Source: Actinomadura nitritigenes
Lineage (GTDB): Bacteria; Actinomycetota; Actinomycetes; Streptosporangiales; Streptosporangiaceae
NCBI RefSeq assembly: GCF_017573545.1
Contig: NZ_JAGEOK010000027.1
Location: forward strand, 62,001 to 126,000
Length of the DNA stretch: 64,000 nucleotides
Reading direction: 5' to 3'
Part shown: positions 1 through 8,410 of the stretch, piece after piece
Numbering within the stretch: position 1 is the stretch's first letter
Layout: every line of letters begins with the position of its first letter
The notes under the pieces: model-generated
Database searches by the model: none
What the model was told of the DNA's origin: nothing
Seen by the model: only the letters and a program-made list of their open reading frames with translations
Made by a program: the position numbers and the translations under genes

Positions 1-1049
1 ATCTGGTCGTGCACGTTGATGTCCCGTCCGAGTCCGGTGTAGGTCTGCGTCCGCTGTTCGTGAGGGTCGAACCGGTAGTTGTTGGCCCTGTTCCGCACCG
101 GCTTGTAGTCGGGCAGGGTGATGCCCTCCAGGCGCTGGGCGCGCATAGTCGCCTTGTCCACCGGCTCGTCGAGGCTGGTGAACATCGCGTACCAGTAGCA
201 GGACACGTCGTCGGTCGGCACGTGCCACTGAGTGATCGCCATCGTCGCGCTCAGCGGGATCGTGATCCCGTGCGGGAACACCTGATGCGTGATCCGCACG
301 TGGGTGGACGAGCCGTCCAGGCCCTCGCCGTCCAGCCTGCGCAACGCCACGAGCCGCTGGCCGTACTCGGTGCGCGCGTTGAGGATCTCGGGCCGCCCGT
401 ACTCGCGGAGGATCCTGGTCATCGGCAGGTCGGTCCCGAGCGAGGCGTTGCGGAACTGCCTGCCGTAGCCGTCGGCGGTGTCCTCGTCGTTCTCGAACCG
501 ATGCAGGTATGAGGCGTGGGCGGGGTCGATGCCGACCTCGAGCGCCTGCAGCCAGTTGCAGTCGAGGTAGCCCTTGAACGCGAAGGTGTACTCCTGCGGG
601 GCGATGAGGCAGTCGAGCGCGGGCAGGTTCGGCGGCGTTCCGTCTCCGAGGAACGCCCACACGATCCCGTTGCGCTCCCGCACCGGGTACGACCGGATCC
701 GCACCTTCGAGCGGAGCCTGCTGTCCGCCGGCTCAGCTGGCGTGTCCAGGCAGGACCCGTCCGCGCCGAAGAGCCAGCCGTGGAAGTAGCAGCGGAGCCC
801 GCCGTCCTCCAGCCGCCCCAGCGACAGGTCGGCGCCGCGGTGCGCGCATCGGCGGTCGATGAGGCCGATCGCGCCGTCGTCGTCGCGGAACAGCACGAGG
901 TCTTCGCCCAGGATCCGGACCGGGACGACGGGACGTTCGCCCTCCATTTCCTCCGTCAGCGCGACCGGCTGCCAGTACAGGCGCATCCAGGCGCCTCCGG
1001 GCGTGCCGGGCCCCGTCTCGGTGATCTTCCGGTTGTCCTCAGCGCGCAT
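1..1049 (-). CDS. Rieske-type aromatic ring-hydroxylating oxygenase, alpha subunit (3' end outside window)
   Basis: The minus-strand frame stays open for 349 codons and runs off the left edge, so the C-terminus is missing. The N-terminal Rieske [2Fe-2S] domain is clear: C68-A-H70 and C87-x2-H90. A mononuclear-iron motif D175-P-A-H178-x4-H183 follows. This layout fits phthalate 4,5-dioxygenase-like and aryl O-demethylase-type oxygenases that act on an aromatic acid with a separate reductase, which is not seen here. The ATG at 1049 is preceded by GGAGG about six bases upstream. The gene is divergent from the IclR gene and has a 17-bp palindrome 15 bp before its start, so control by that IclR protein is likely. 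The substrate cannot be read from sequence. Confidence 0.88.
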   Translation of the reverse strand, partial: MRAEDNRKITETGPGTPGGAWMRLYWQPVALTEEMEGERPVVPVRILGEDLVLFRDDDGAIGLIDRRCAHRGADLSLGRLEDGGLRCYFHGWLFGADGSCLDTPAEPADSRLRSKVRIRSYPVRERNGIVWAFLGDGTPPNLPALDCLIAPQEYTFAFKGYLDCNWLQALEVGIDPAHASYLHRFENDEDTADGYGRQFRNASLGTDLPMTRILREYGRPEILNARTEYGQRLVALRRLDGEGLDGSSTHVRITHQVFPHGITIPLSATMAITQWHVPTDDVSCYWYAMFTSLDEPVDKATMRAQRLEGITLPDYKPVRNRANNYRFDPHEQRTQTYTGLGRDINVHDQ

Positions 1050-1063
1050 GGGCGACCTCCATA

Positions 1064-1080
1064 TGTTCGATTAACGAACA
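1064..1080. promoter_or_regulatory. Probable IclR operator, oxygenase side
   Basis: TGTTCGATTAACGAACA has perfect 6-bp arms (TGTTCG/CGAACA) around a 5-bp AT-rich centre. It lies 15 bp upstream of the oxygenase start. Its reverse complement recurs with one mismatch before the IclR gene. IclR proteins typically bind such short palindromes; binding here is inferred. Confidence 0.7.
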
Positions 1081-1166
1081 CTATGCTCAGATATGAGCAA
1101 TGTAGGCAGACGTTGTCGCCCGTCGCAAGATCTGGGCAGCGATCCGCTGCTATATTCCGTACGGAG

Positions 1167-1183
1167 TGTGCGTTAATCGAACA
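1167..1183. promoter_or_regulatory. Probable IclR operator, regulator side
   Basis: TGTGCGTTAATCGAACA matches the reverse complement of the 1064-1080 palindrome at 16 of 17 bases and ends 12 bp before the IclR start codon. The mirror-image placement of the two sites suggests one regulator controls itself and the oxygenase gene. Confidence 0.68.
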
Positions 1184-1195
1184 AAGTGGGGATCG

Positions 1196-1993
1196 ATGGC
1201 GAAGCTCAACGCACGGGATGAGGCCCGGCGGGCCGCGCGCGAACTGGACGGCAGCAACCACGCGGACTATTCCGAGGCCCTCGAACGCGGCTTGCTCGTC
1301 CTGACCGCCTTCGAGCACACCGAGGAACGCCTGTCCCAAGCCCAGTTGGCCCGCAAGCTCGAACTGCCCCGGGCCACCGTGCGCCGCGCCCTCCTCACGC
1401 TGACGCACCTGGGCTACGTGATCCCCGACGACAAGGCCTACCGACTGGGGCCCAAGGTCCTCACGCTCGCCTCGGCCTACCTGACCACGAACCCCGTGAG
1501 CCACGTGCTGCAACCGGTGTGCGACAGGCTCGCCGAGGAGTTCCGGGCATCATGCACGGCCGCGGTCCTGGACGGCGCGGCGGCCGTGATGATCGCACGG
1601 GGGCTGCCGCGGCACACCCTGCCGATCGGCCAGGGGGTCGGCTTCCGCGTGCCCGCCCTCCGGTCGGCCTTGGGGCTGGTCCTCTTGGGCGCCCTGGACG
1701 AGGAGCGCCGCCACCGGCATCTGGTCACCCACTCGGACGGGGACGAGGAGGCCGTCGCGGCGCTGGAGCGGAAGATCGCGGAGGTGGCGGCGGCCGGCCG
1801 CGCGTACGTCGCCCACGATGTGGAGGCCGGCTTCCACTCGACCGCGGTGCCGCTGCGCCGGTGGGACGGCACCGTGATCGCGGCCCTGAACGTCGGCGCC
1901 ACCCTGGAGCGGATATCCAGCCAGGAGATGCGCGAGCGTGTGCTGCCCGTATTGCTGGAGACCGCCGACAGGCTCCAGGCCCAACTCGTGTGA
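1196..1993 (+). CDS. IclR-family transcriptional regulator (265 aa)
   Basis: The protein has an N-terminal winged helix (about residues 20-85, including LSQAQLARKLELPRATVRRA) and a C-terminal effector domain with the usual segments (LNVGATLERIS near the end). Length and order match the PcaR/PobR/CatR-like branch that regulates aromatic catabolism. The ATG at 1196 is preferred over a GTG at 1166 because the upstream GTG lies inside the operator region and the ATG follows a GGGG stretch. It is divergent from the Rieske oxygenase with a matched operator beside each start, so it is probably autoregulated and controls the oxygenase. The effector is unknown. Confidence 0.88.
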   Translation: MAKLNARDEARRAARELDGSNHADYSEALERGLLVLTAFEHTEERLSQAQLARKLELPRATVRRALLTLTHLGYVIPDDKAYRLGPKVLTLASAYLTTNPVSHVLQPVCDRLAEEFRASCTAAVLDGAAAVMIARGLPRHTLPIGQGVGFRVPALRSALGLVLLGALDEERRHRHLVTHSDGDEEAVAALERKIAEVAAAGRAYVAHDVEAGFHSTAVPLRRWDGTVIAALNVGATLERISSQEMRERVLPVLLETADRLQAQLV

Positions 1994-2060
1994 CGCCGCA
2001 CGGCGCGGCGTTGCCCGGCGGACGCCGCGGGTACCGCCCCGTCTCGAAGACGCCGGCCGG

Positions 2061-2096
2061 CCGCCTCCTCATCGAGAGGAGGCGGTCTTCTCTTTT
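2061..2096 (+). terminator. Rho-independent terminator after the IclR gene
   Basis: A perfect 10-bp GC stem CCGCCTCCTC / GAGGAGGCGG with loop ATCGA is followed by a T-rich run (TCTTCTCTTTTC), with further outer pairing GAAGAC/TCTTC. It lies 68 bp after the IclR stop. Confidence 0.8.
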
Positions 2097-2290
2097 CGTC
2101 GCGGGCGCGTCGGCGCCCACCGCCATTGCCGCGAACGCGCGGAGAACGCGGCGATGAGCGCCACTGACCGCCTGTCTTCCTCTCTGCGGAACGGACCGCA
2201 GGCACATCGTCGGCTGCAACTGACCTCGGCCTGACATCGCACGGCCCGTTGACTTTCCAGACGAGTCCTGTTTAACGTGTGGGCGTTCTA

Positions 2291-2322
2291 ACGCTATAAG
2301 TAAGTTCACTTACATATAGCGT
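2291..2322. promoter_or_regulatory. 32-bp AT-rich near-perfect palindrome
   Basis: Arms ACGCTATA (2291-2298) and TATAGCGT (2315-2322) enclose GTAAGT (2300-2305) and ACTTAC (2308-2313); 14 of 16 base pairs are complementary. It is far more AT-rich than its surroundings and lies 249 bp upstream of the permease start. It has no T-tract, so an operator is likelier than a terminator. No regulator gene adjoins it except the IclR genes, whose other sites differ. Apart from this and the terminator at 2061, nothing was found in 1994-2571. Confidence 0.55.
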
Positions 2323-2571
2323 AAGTGCTGTGGCGACCGCTCCCGAGCGACAGCACACGCGACTCGTGGAGGCGGCCATGCGCCGTACTCGGGCGCACCG
2401 CTCCCAGCGGTTCCGTCCGACATCGTTCGTTGCCACCGAATGGAGACCCCACCGTGGCGGATCAGCACGATCCACCGGCAGCCCTCGTGGCCGCCCATCA
2501 CGCCCGACCATGCGCGACGCCGAACCGGACCGCGCCCGCACAGGACATGCCGGCCGGACAAGGGGGCGGTC

Positions 2572-3930
2572 ATGGCGACCGATGAACCGGTCATGCTCGC
2601 GAGCCCGGCTTCCCCGACCGCCGGACGTCGGCCTCTGACGCCGCGCGGCGTCGCGTTCGCCACGATGTTCGGCAACGCGATCGAGCTCTACGACTTCATC
2701 ATCTACTCCTACGCCGCGGGCGCCGTTTTCGGACCGCTGTTCTTCCCCACCGACGCGGCATGGGTCGGGACCCTGCTCGCGTTCTCCACGCAGGCCCTGG
2801 CCTTCTTCGTGCGGCCGCTGGGCGCGATCATCTTCGGCCGCGTCGGCGATCGATGGGGGCGGCGCGCTCCCGTGCTGCTGTCGCTGGCCTTCATGGGCAG
2901 CGCCACGGTCCTGGTCGGTCTGCTGCCCACCTATGCGGTGGTGGGAGCGGCGGCCCCGATCCTGCTGACCGTGCTGAGGTTGCTGCAGGGAGTCGCGATC
3001 GGGGGCGAGTACCCCGGGGCCGTCGTGGTGGCCGTCGAGCATGCCCCGCCTCACCACAAGACGCTCTACGGGGCCTTCCCGCAGATCGGGAACATGCTCG
3101 GGTCGTTGCTGGGCGGCATCGTTCTCGTGATCAGTACCCTGGCGGTCTCCCCGGAGACGTGGCGGGCGGGAGCGTGGCGGGTGCCTTTCCTGCTGAGTGC
3201 GGTCCTGCTCGTCATCGGCCTCGCGATCCGTACCCGCCTTGCCGAGACGCCGGAGTTCGTCAGGGCGACGGAAGGCGCCGTCAAGCACGGCCGGGTCTCC
3301 TTCGGTGTGCTTCTGCGGCGTTCGGCTCAGCCACTCGTGATCGCCACACTGCTGTGGATCGGTCCGCTCGCGTTCAGCTACGCGTTCCTGAACAGCGTCA
3401 TCGCCTTCGTGTCGTCGTGGCGCACCGACCTCGCGCCGGTCGATGCGCAGATCGGGCTGATCATCACCTCGGTCCTGCTGATCACCGTCGTGACCGTCAC
3501 CGCCCGGTACGGCGACCGGCTCGGCCCGGACCGTGTCGTGCTCGCGTCGGGCATCTGGTTCGTGGTCTGGGCGGTGCCGTCCTATGCGCTGATCGACGCG
3601 CAGGTCCCGGTCCTGCTCTGGACGGGAATGGCGGTCGGCGCCATCGGGTACGGGGCGTTCGGGGGCGTCGCGCCGCGGCTGATATCGCTGCTTTTCCCGG
3701 TGGAGTTCAGGTTCATCGGCGTGGGCGTCTGCATCGCGCTGAGCGGGATCATCGCCGGGGCGGTCCTGCCGATCCCGGCACTGGCCTGGGTCGGTGAAAC
3801 GGGTGGCTCGTCGGTGCCGTTGATGCTGATGGTCATCGTCGCGGGACTGGCGACCGTGGCCGGATGGGTCTGGTTGCGGGCCTATCGCAAACGACACCCG
3901 GAAGTCGTCACGGCCGGCTCCGATACGTAA
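2572..3930 (+). CDS. MFS permease, metabolite:H+ symporter (MHS) type (452 aa)
   Basis: A 12-helix transporter. The early FATMFGNAIELYDFIIYSYA segment, the GRVGDRWGRR loop motif and GGEYPGAVVVAVEHAP are typical of the ShiA/ProP/KgtP-like MHS branch, which imports organic acids, betaines or aromatic acids with protons. The ATG at 2572 follows AGGGGGCGGT; an in-frame ATG at 2440 would add a proline/arginine-rich tail and is less likely. It sits between the oxygenase/IclR pair and the amidase operon, so it probably imports the substrate of one of them. The 32-bp palindrome upstream may control it. Confidence 0.85.
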   Translation: MATDEPVMLASPASPTAGRRPLTPRGVAFATMFGNAIELYDFIIYSYAAGAVFGPLFFPTDAAWVGTLLAFSTQALAFFVRPLGAIIFGRVGDRWGRRAPVLLSLAFMGSATVLVGLLPTYAVVGAAAPILLTVLRLLQGVAIGGEYPGAVVVAVEHAPPHHKTLYGAFPQIGNMLGSLLGGIVLVISTLAVSPETWRAGAWRVPFLLSAVLLVIGLAIRTRLAETPEFVRATEGAVKHGRVSFGVLLRRSAQPLVIATLLWIGPLAFSYAFLNSVIAFVSSWRTDLAPVDAQIGLIITSVLLITVVTVTARYGDRLGPDRVVLASGIWFVVWAVPSYALIDAQVPVLLWTGMAVGAIGYGAFGGVAPRLISLLFPVEFRFIGVGVCIALSGIIAGAVLPIPALAWVGETGGSSVPLMLMVIVAGLATVAGWVWLRAYRKRHPEVVTAGSDT

Positions 3931-4034
3931 CCGGCGTCCGGACGCCGATGGCGGCCCGCCGGGGACGGCGGTCCGCCATCGGCCCGAGGGAGGGTGAGCA
4001 GAATGTCGACCAGAAAGCCAATGGAAGTAGAGGG

Positions 4035-4937
4035 ATGGGTCCGGATCTCGATATGAAGTCCTCGTCACGTTCGCCGCGTCCGGACGCCGGTCCGGCGCCC
4101 GCGCCGGACCGCGCAGACGACGCTCCAGCGCGGTCCGACGCCGAGAGCAAGAACGTCCTTTCCTCGGCGCGTCGAGTCCTCCAGGGTTTGCAGGTCATAG
4201 CCGAGGCGCGAGAACCGGTCACGCTCGCGGCGCTCGCCGACGCCTTGGGCACCTCCGAGGTGGCGGCCTACCGGGTCGCCTGCACGCTGATCGCGGAGGG
4301 GTACGTCCGGCAGGCGCCCTCCCGGCGGGCCGGCTACGAGTTGACCTGGAAGATCGTTGAGATGGCCACCGCCCGCCTGGAACGAACCGAACTGCGTACG
4401 GTGGCGGCGGAACGACTGGCCGCGCTCGCGGAGCACTACGCCGAATCCATCACCGTCGCCATTCCCGACGGCGACCACGTCGTGTTCGTCGACAAAGTCA
4501 ACGCCAACCGCGACGTGCAGTTCTACTGCGACATCGGCAAGCGCCTTCCGTTGCATGTCGGTGCCGCGTCCCGCGCCATTCTGGCCCATGGTCCTGAACG
4601 GCTGAGCGGACAGTACCTTTCCCGCACGCTCACGACCTTCACTGACGCAACGCCGCTCGAACCCGATGCGATCCGAGCCGACCTCGAACGGATCCGGAAC
4701 ATCGGATACGCCGTCAGCATCGGTGACGTCGAGGTGGGCATCTCCGCGATCGCCGCCCCGATCGTCAACGCGAGATCCGAGATTCTCGGCGCGGCGGCGA
4801 TCGCCAATGTCAGCGCGAAATGGAGCGACGACGACATCCGCGACCGCGGCGAGGACCTGAAGAGGGTGTGCGCCGAGATCTCCGCCGAATGCGCGCAGCT
4901 CGACCAGCCCTTCGTCCTCGCGCCGGAGGCGAAATGA
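4035..4937 (+). CDS. IclR-family transcriptional regulator (300 aa)
   Basis: A winged-helix region (about residues 35-100, LAALADALGTSEVAAYRVAC) precedes an IclR effector domain (VVFVDKVNANRDVQFYCDIG, LPLHVGAASRAILA). The first 35 residues are Ser/Pro/Ala-rich and probably disordered. The ATG at 4035 follows GGAAG with 7-bp spacing; an ATG at 4053 is also possible. Its stop overlaps the next start (ATGA at 4934), so it is translationally coupled to the acetamidase/formamidase gene and probably regulates this operon in cis. That makes it a same-strand regulator, unlike the first IclR gene. Confidence 0.85.
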   Translation: MGPDLDMKSSSRSPRPDAGPAPAPDRADDAPARSDAESKNVLSSARRVLQGLQVIAEAREPVTLAALADALGTSEVAAYRVACTLIAEGYVRQAPSRRAGYELTWKIVEMATARLERTELRTVAAERLAALAEHYAESITVAIPDGDHVVFVDKVNANRDVQFYCDIGKRLPLHVGAASRAILAHGPERLSGQYLSRTLTTFTDATPLEPDAIRADLERIRNIGYAVSIGDVEVGISAIAAPIVNARSEILGAAAIANVSAKWSDDDIRDRGEDLKRVCAEISAECAQLDQPFVLAPEAK

Positions 4938-5893
4938 CGGAGATCACCGGGGAGACGGACACGGACGTCGCCGAGGAGACGGACATCGACGCGGTGACGT
5001 ACACCGTGGGCCCCGACGTGCCGATGGCGGCCCGCGTGCGGCTCGGCGAGCACTTCCGGGTGCGGACGATCGATGCGTCGGGCGGTCAGATGCACGAGGC
5101 GGTCTCGGCGGACGCGATCGATCAGGCCGCACTGTTCCCGGTGACCGGCCCCATCGGGGTCGAGGGGATCCGCGCGGGAGACACGGTCGGCATCCAGCTG
5201 CGGTCCGTACGTCCGGCGAGCGAGTGGGGGCACACGTGGACTCGGCCTGGGCTGGGTTTCGGCTCCGACGTCGAATTCCACGTCCGGCGTCTCGGCGCCC
5301 GGCGCCCGGTGATCGATTGGCTTGGCGGCGGCGCGACCGTCGACCTCGAGGCCAGACCTCATGTCGGCACGCTCGGGCTTCTCCCCTCCGATCCCACGGA
5401 GCCCCGCGATCTTGGCTTCCACGGCGGGAACCTGGACTTCGCACACTGCGGCCCGGGAGCGACGGTCTGGCTGCGCGCGCGGGTCGACGGCGCCGGCCTG
5501 TACCTGGGCGATGTGCACACGGCCATCGGTGACGGGGAGGTCTGCGGCACCGGCGTCGAGGTCGACGGCATCGTCGACCTCTCGGTCGTCGGCGGCGAAC
5601 CGTGGCCGGGCCGCGCGCCGGTCGTCACGATGGGCCGGCGGGCGTGGGTGATCGGCGTCGGCGACACCTTCGACGAGGCCCTCGAGGTCGCCGTTCAGGA
5701 ATGTGTGACGCGATTCGCCGACGCCCAGGGAATCGCCCACCGCGACGCCTACCTGGCGGTCGGGCTCCTTCTGGAGATAACCGTGTGCCAGGTGGTGAAC
5801 CCCCGCCGGAGCGTGGCGGTGTCACTGCGATCGGGGATGGACTCCGTCCTTCGACCGGCACCCAGGCCCGTACGGCCCGTACAGGGAGAATAG
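4934..5893 (+). CDS. Acetamidase/formamidase-family amide hydrolase (319 aa)
   Basis: Resembles the FmdA/AmdA family, which hydrolyses formamide or acetamide to ammonia and the acid. Family segments are GPIGVEGIRAGDTVGIQL, a PHVGTLGL-like region, FHGGNLDFAHCGPGATVWL and the hallmark LYLGDVHTAIGDGEVCGTGV. The first 20 residues are Asp/Glu/Thr-rich. The gene overlaps the IclR stop by 4 bp and is followed at 12 bp by a cupin gene, then an amidase, so it belongs to an amide-degradation operon. Whether the natural substrate is a simple amide or an intermediate from a cyclic or aromatic compound is not visible. Confidence 0.87.
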   Translation: MTEITGETDTDVAEETDIDAVTYTVGPDVPMAARVRLGEHFRVRTIDASGGQMHEAVSADAIDQAALFPVTGPIGVEGIRAGDTVGIQLRSVRPASEWGHTWTRPGLGFGSDVEFHVRRLGARRPVIDWLGGGATVDLEARPHVGTLGLLPSDPTEPRDLGFHGGNLDFAHCGPGATVWLRARVDGAGLYLGDVHTAIGDGEVCGTGVEVDGIVDLSVVGGEPWPGRAPVVTMGRRAWVIGVGDTFDEALEVAVQECVTRFADAQGIAHRDAYLAVGLLLEITVCQVVNPRRSVAVSLRSGMDSVLRPAPRPVRPVQGE

Positions 5894-5905
5894 GAAAGCA
5901 GGACA

Positions 5906-6226
5906 ATGAAGGAACAGCTGCATCCCGTTGGAAACGAGATCATCTTCGAAAACGACGTTATCCGGGTATGGCTCGTCGATGTGGCCCCGGGCGACTCGCT
6001 GCCGCTCCACCACCATCTGCGCCCGTATCTTCTGGTGAATCTCACCGACGGCCGGTTGAGCGTCGAAAGCCCGCAAGGTCCGCCCGCGGAGCGAACGCTC
6101 GAGGCCGGCGCGGTCGAATGGCACGACTCGGGAGAGCTTCACAGCTTCCAGAACCAAGGCGGCGAACGATACAGAAACGTGCTCGTGGAGTTGAAGAGCG
6201 GCGTCGACCCGGCGACGGAGGAATGA
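5906..6226 (+). CDS. Small single-domain cupin protein (106 aa)
   Basis: A one-domain beta-barrel cupin. The first metal-binding motif is visible as PGDSLPLHHHLRPYLLV and the second half as VEWHDSGELHSFQNQG, giving a plausible His cluster for a divalent metal. No other domain is present. It begins 12 bp after the amide hydrolase and ends 3 bp before the amidase, so it is an operon member. The role may be enzymatic (isomerase or small oxygenase) or sensory. The family is too diverse to name a reaction. Confidence 0.78.
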   Translation: MKEQLHPVGNEIIFENDVIRVWLVDVAPGDSLPLHHHLRPYLLVNLTDGRLSVESPQGPPAERTLEAGAVEWHDSGELHSFQNQGGERYRNVLVELKSGVDPATEE

Positions 6227-6229
6227 CCC

Positions 6230-7729
6230 ATGCCCCACGAACACCTCGCACCCGATGTCGCGCTGCGGGGGCTGGCGCGTGAGACCCGATGGATGGACGC
6301 GACGGACCAGGCGCGCCTGGTCCGGTCCGGCGGGGTCACCGCGCTCGAACTGGTGGACGCGGCGATCGAGCGGATCACGGCGCTGAATCCGGCCGTCAAC
6401 GCGGTCGTCATGGAGTGGTACGACCACGCACGATCGCTCGTCGCGCACCAAGCCGCGGAAGGGCCGTTCGCCGGCGTGCCCTTCCTCCTCAAGGACTTCA
6501 TGGCGCCTTACGCCGGGCAGACGATGTCGAACGGGAACGGCAGGCTGAAGGACCTCGCGGTCCCGTCGACCGCCGACTCCACGCTCGTCAGCAGGTTCCG
6601 CGGAACCGGCCTGATCACGGTGGGACGTACCAACACGCCCGAGTTCGCCGCGATGGGGACCACGGAACCGAGAGCCTGGGGCCCCACGCGCAACCCCTGG
6701 AATCCCGCCTACTCGACCGGGGGCTCGAGCGGCGGCGCCACCGCCGCGGTGGCGGCCGGCATGGTGCCGATCGCGCACGCATCCGACGGCTCGGGCTCGA
6801 TCCGCATTCCGGCCGCCCTGAGCGGCCTCGTGGGCCTCAAGCCATCGCGCGGCCGCATCACCGCCGGCCCCTTCGCGGACGAATGGGGGCCCGCGGTGTC
6901 TTTCGCGGTCAGCCGCACCGTCCGCGACACGGCGGCGCTCCTCGACGCGGTCTGCGGGCCATCGGTGGGCGATCTCGTCGTCGCACCGGCACCCGATCGG
7001 CCCTACGTCCGCGAACTCGACGCGGCTCCCGCCCCGCTCCGCATCGGCGTTCTCGATCGCCTGCCCTCCGGGGGAGCCGTCCACGCCGACTGCGCCGCAG
7101 CCGTTCACGACGCGGCGGCTCTGCTCGAAGAACTCGGACATCAGGTCGAATCCGCCTTCCCCCCGGTCCTCGGACAGGCCGACGTCGCCGACGGCCCACT
7201 GGCGCTCATGGCCACAAGCCCGATGCTCGGCTCATTCCGCCACCTCGCCGACGCGCTCGGCCGCGACCTGACCGCCGCGGACATGGAGCCGCTCACCTGG
7301 GCCGCCTACCAGAAGCTCAAGCGGGTCCTCGCCGACGACTACCTGCAGGCGTACGCGGAGAGCGTGCGTTACCGCAGGCAGATGCAGCAGTGGTGGGCGG
7401 ACGGGTTCGACCTGCTGCTGACGCCGACGACGGCCGCCCCCGCCCCAGCCATCGGGTCCTACAGCGGGGATCCGCGGCAGGCCGCGGCGCTGGGCGCCAG
7501 GTACATCGTCTTCACCAGACCGTTCAACATCACCGGCCAGCCGGCCGTCAGCCTTCCGCTCCACTGGAATCGCGCGGGGCTTCCGATCGGCGTCCAATTC
7601 GCCGCCGCCCACGGCCGCGAGGACCTCCTCATCGCCATTGCCGCGCAACTCGAGCAGGCGCGCCCCTGGGCCCAGAGAACCCCGTCACCGCCCAATGAGA
7701 ATCTTGGAGAAGCCCGTGCCCGTGTCTGA
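6230..7729 (+). CDS. Amidase-signature-family amidohydrolase (499 aa)
   Basis: Amidase signature (AS) enzyme with a Ser-cis-Ser-Lys triad. The Lys lies in VPFLLKDFM (about residue 88), the Gly/Ser loop is STGGSSGGATAAVAAGM, and ASDGSGSIRIPAALSGLVGLK carries the nucleophile region. The length is typical. AS enzymes hydrolyse carboxamides, carbamates or nitrile-derived amides. It starts 3 bp after the cupin and overlaps the downstream GlcG-like gene by 14 bp, so it is co-transcribed and translationally coupled. A second AS gene lies 0.7 kb downstream; the two differ in size and sequence and are not a recent duplication. Confidence 0.9.
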   Translation: MPHEHLAPDVALRGLARETRWMDATDQARLVRSGGVTALELVDAAIERITALNPAVNAVVMEWYDHARSLVAHQAAEGPFAGVPFLLKDFMAPYAGQTMSNGNGRLKDLAVPSTADSTLVSRFRGTGLITVGRTNTPEFAAMGTTEPRAWGPTRNPWNPAYSTGGSSGGATAAVAAGMVPIAHASDGSGSIRIPAALSGLVGLKPSRGRITAGPFADEWGPAVSFAVSRTVRDTAALLDAVCGPSVGDLVVAPAPDRPYVRELDAAPAPLRIGVLDRLPSGGAVHADCAAAVHDAAALLEELGHQVESAFPPVLGQADVADGPLALMATSPMLGSFRHLADALGRDLTAADMEPLTWAAYQKLKRVLADDYLQAYAESVRYRRQMQQWWADGFDLLLTPTTAAPAPAIGSYSGDPRQAAALGARYIVFTRPFNITGQPAVSLPLHWNRAGLPIGVQFAAAHGREDLLIAIAAQLEQARPWAQRTPSPPNENLGEARARV

Positions 7730-8165
7730 TACTCCGCGTCTTCCTGGACTGAAGTCGGCCGAGGCGGACTGGTTGGTGCGCACTGCGCTGGCGGTCGGTG
7801 CGGAGCGAGGCTTCCCGCCGCTCGCGGTGGCCGTCATCGATGTCGTCGGAGCGGTGACGGCCCTGCGGCGAGACGACGGTGGTATGCCGATGACCAGCCG
7901 CATCGCGGTGTCCAAGGCGCGCACCGCGCTGTTCGCGCTGCAGCCCTCCGGCTCGATCAAACTCCCCGGAGGGATCATCGACGGCATCCAGCACCTCTAC
8001 GGCGGCGACTTCATCCCGTGGGCGGGCGGTGTCCTGATCACCGACGGCGGGGTGATTCTCGGTGCCGCAGGCGCATCCGGTGGGCATGCACTCGAAGACG
8101 AAGAGGCCGTACAGACGGCAGTGCAGCGGTGGCAGGAGAACCGTGCCGTAGCCGGCGAGAACTAA
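7716..8165 (+). CDS. GlcG/HbpS-family small protein (149 aa)
   Basis: Similar to the GlcG/HbpS/PduO-C-like fold family of about 140-residue alpha/beta proteins. Visible segments are LAVAVIDVVGAVTALRRDDG, ISKAR-like RIAVSKARTALFAL, and the C-terminal GGVLITDGGVILGAAGASGG followed by DEEAVQTAV. Members often sit in catabolic operons as accessory or cofactor-binding proteins. The GTG at 7716 is chosen because TTGGAGAAG precedes it by 5 bp; an ATG at 7695 has no ribosome site. It is the last gene of the amide operon, and a strong hairpin follows. Confidence 0.78.
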   Translation: MPVSDTPRLPGLKSAEADWLVRTALAVGAERGFPPLAVAVIDVVGAVTALRRDDGGMPMTSRIAVSKARTALFALQPSGSIKLPGGIIDGIQHLYGGDFIPWAGGVLITDGGVILGAAGASGGHALEDEEAVQTAVQRWQENRAVAGEN

Positions 8166-8193
8166 CGCCGGCGCCGCCATTCTGACCCTTTTT

Positions 8194-8235
8194 CGCTGCA
8201 GTCGCGGCTGGCCCAGGGCCGCCGCGACTGCAGCG
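8194..8235. terminator. Long near-perfect hairpin after the amide operon
   Basis: A perfect 15-bp stem (8194-8208 with 8221-8235; arm CGCTGCAGTCGCGGC) encloses a second 5-bp stem GGCCC-A-GGGCC. There is no T-tract on the plus strand. It lies 28 bp after the GlcG-like stop and 176 bp before the next amidase, so it is probably an intrinsic stop or mRNA-stabilising end for the operon. Confidence 0.6.
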
Positions 8236-8410
8236 ACGTCCCATGCTGGACGCTCTACGCGCGTTTCGTCGTGGGTGAGACCGGGACGCCGCCGCGCGTG
8301 CCCGCCGGACGGCCGAACGGCTCGTCGACGCCACGGTGTCATGACCTTCGAGGACGACGATCCCGCCAAGGGCGCAGGGACAAGGTTGATCTGGTGAAAG
8401 GAATTTTCTG

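Noticed and set aside
2272-4068. Minus-strand open frame of about 600 codons opposite the MHS permease
   Set aside because: Composition is Arg/Asp/His-rich with no domain; it mirrors the real permease codons.
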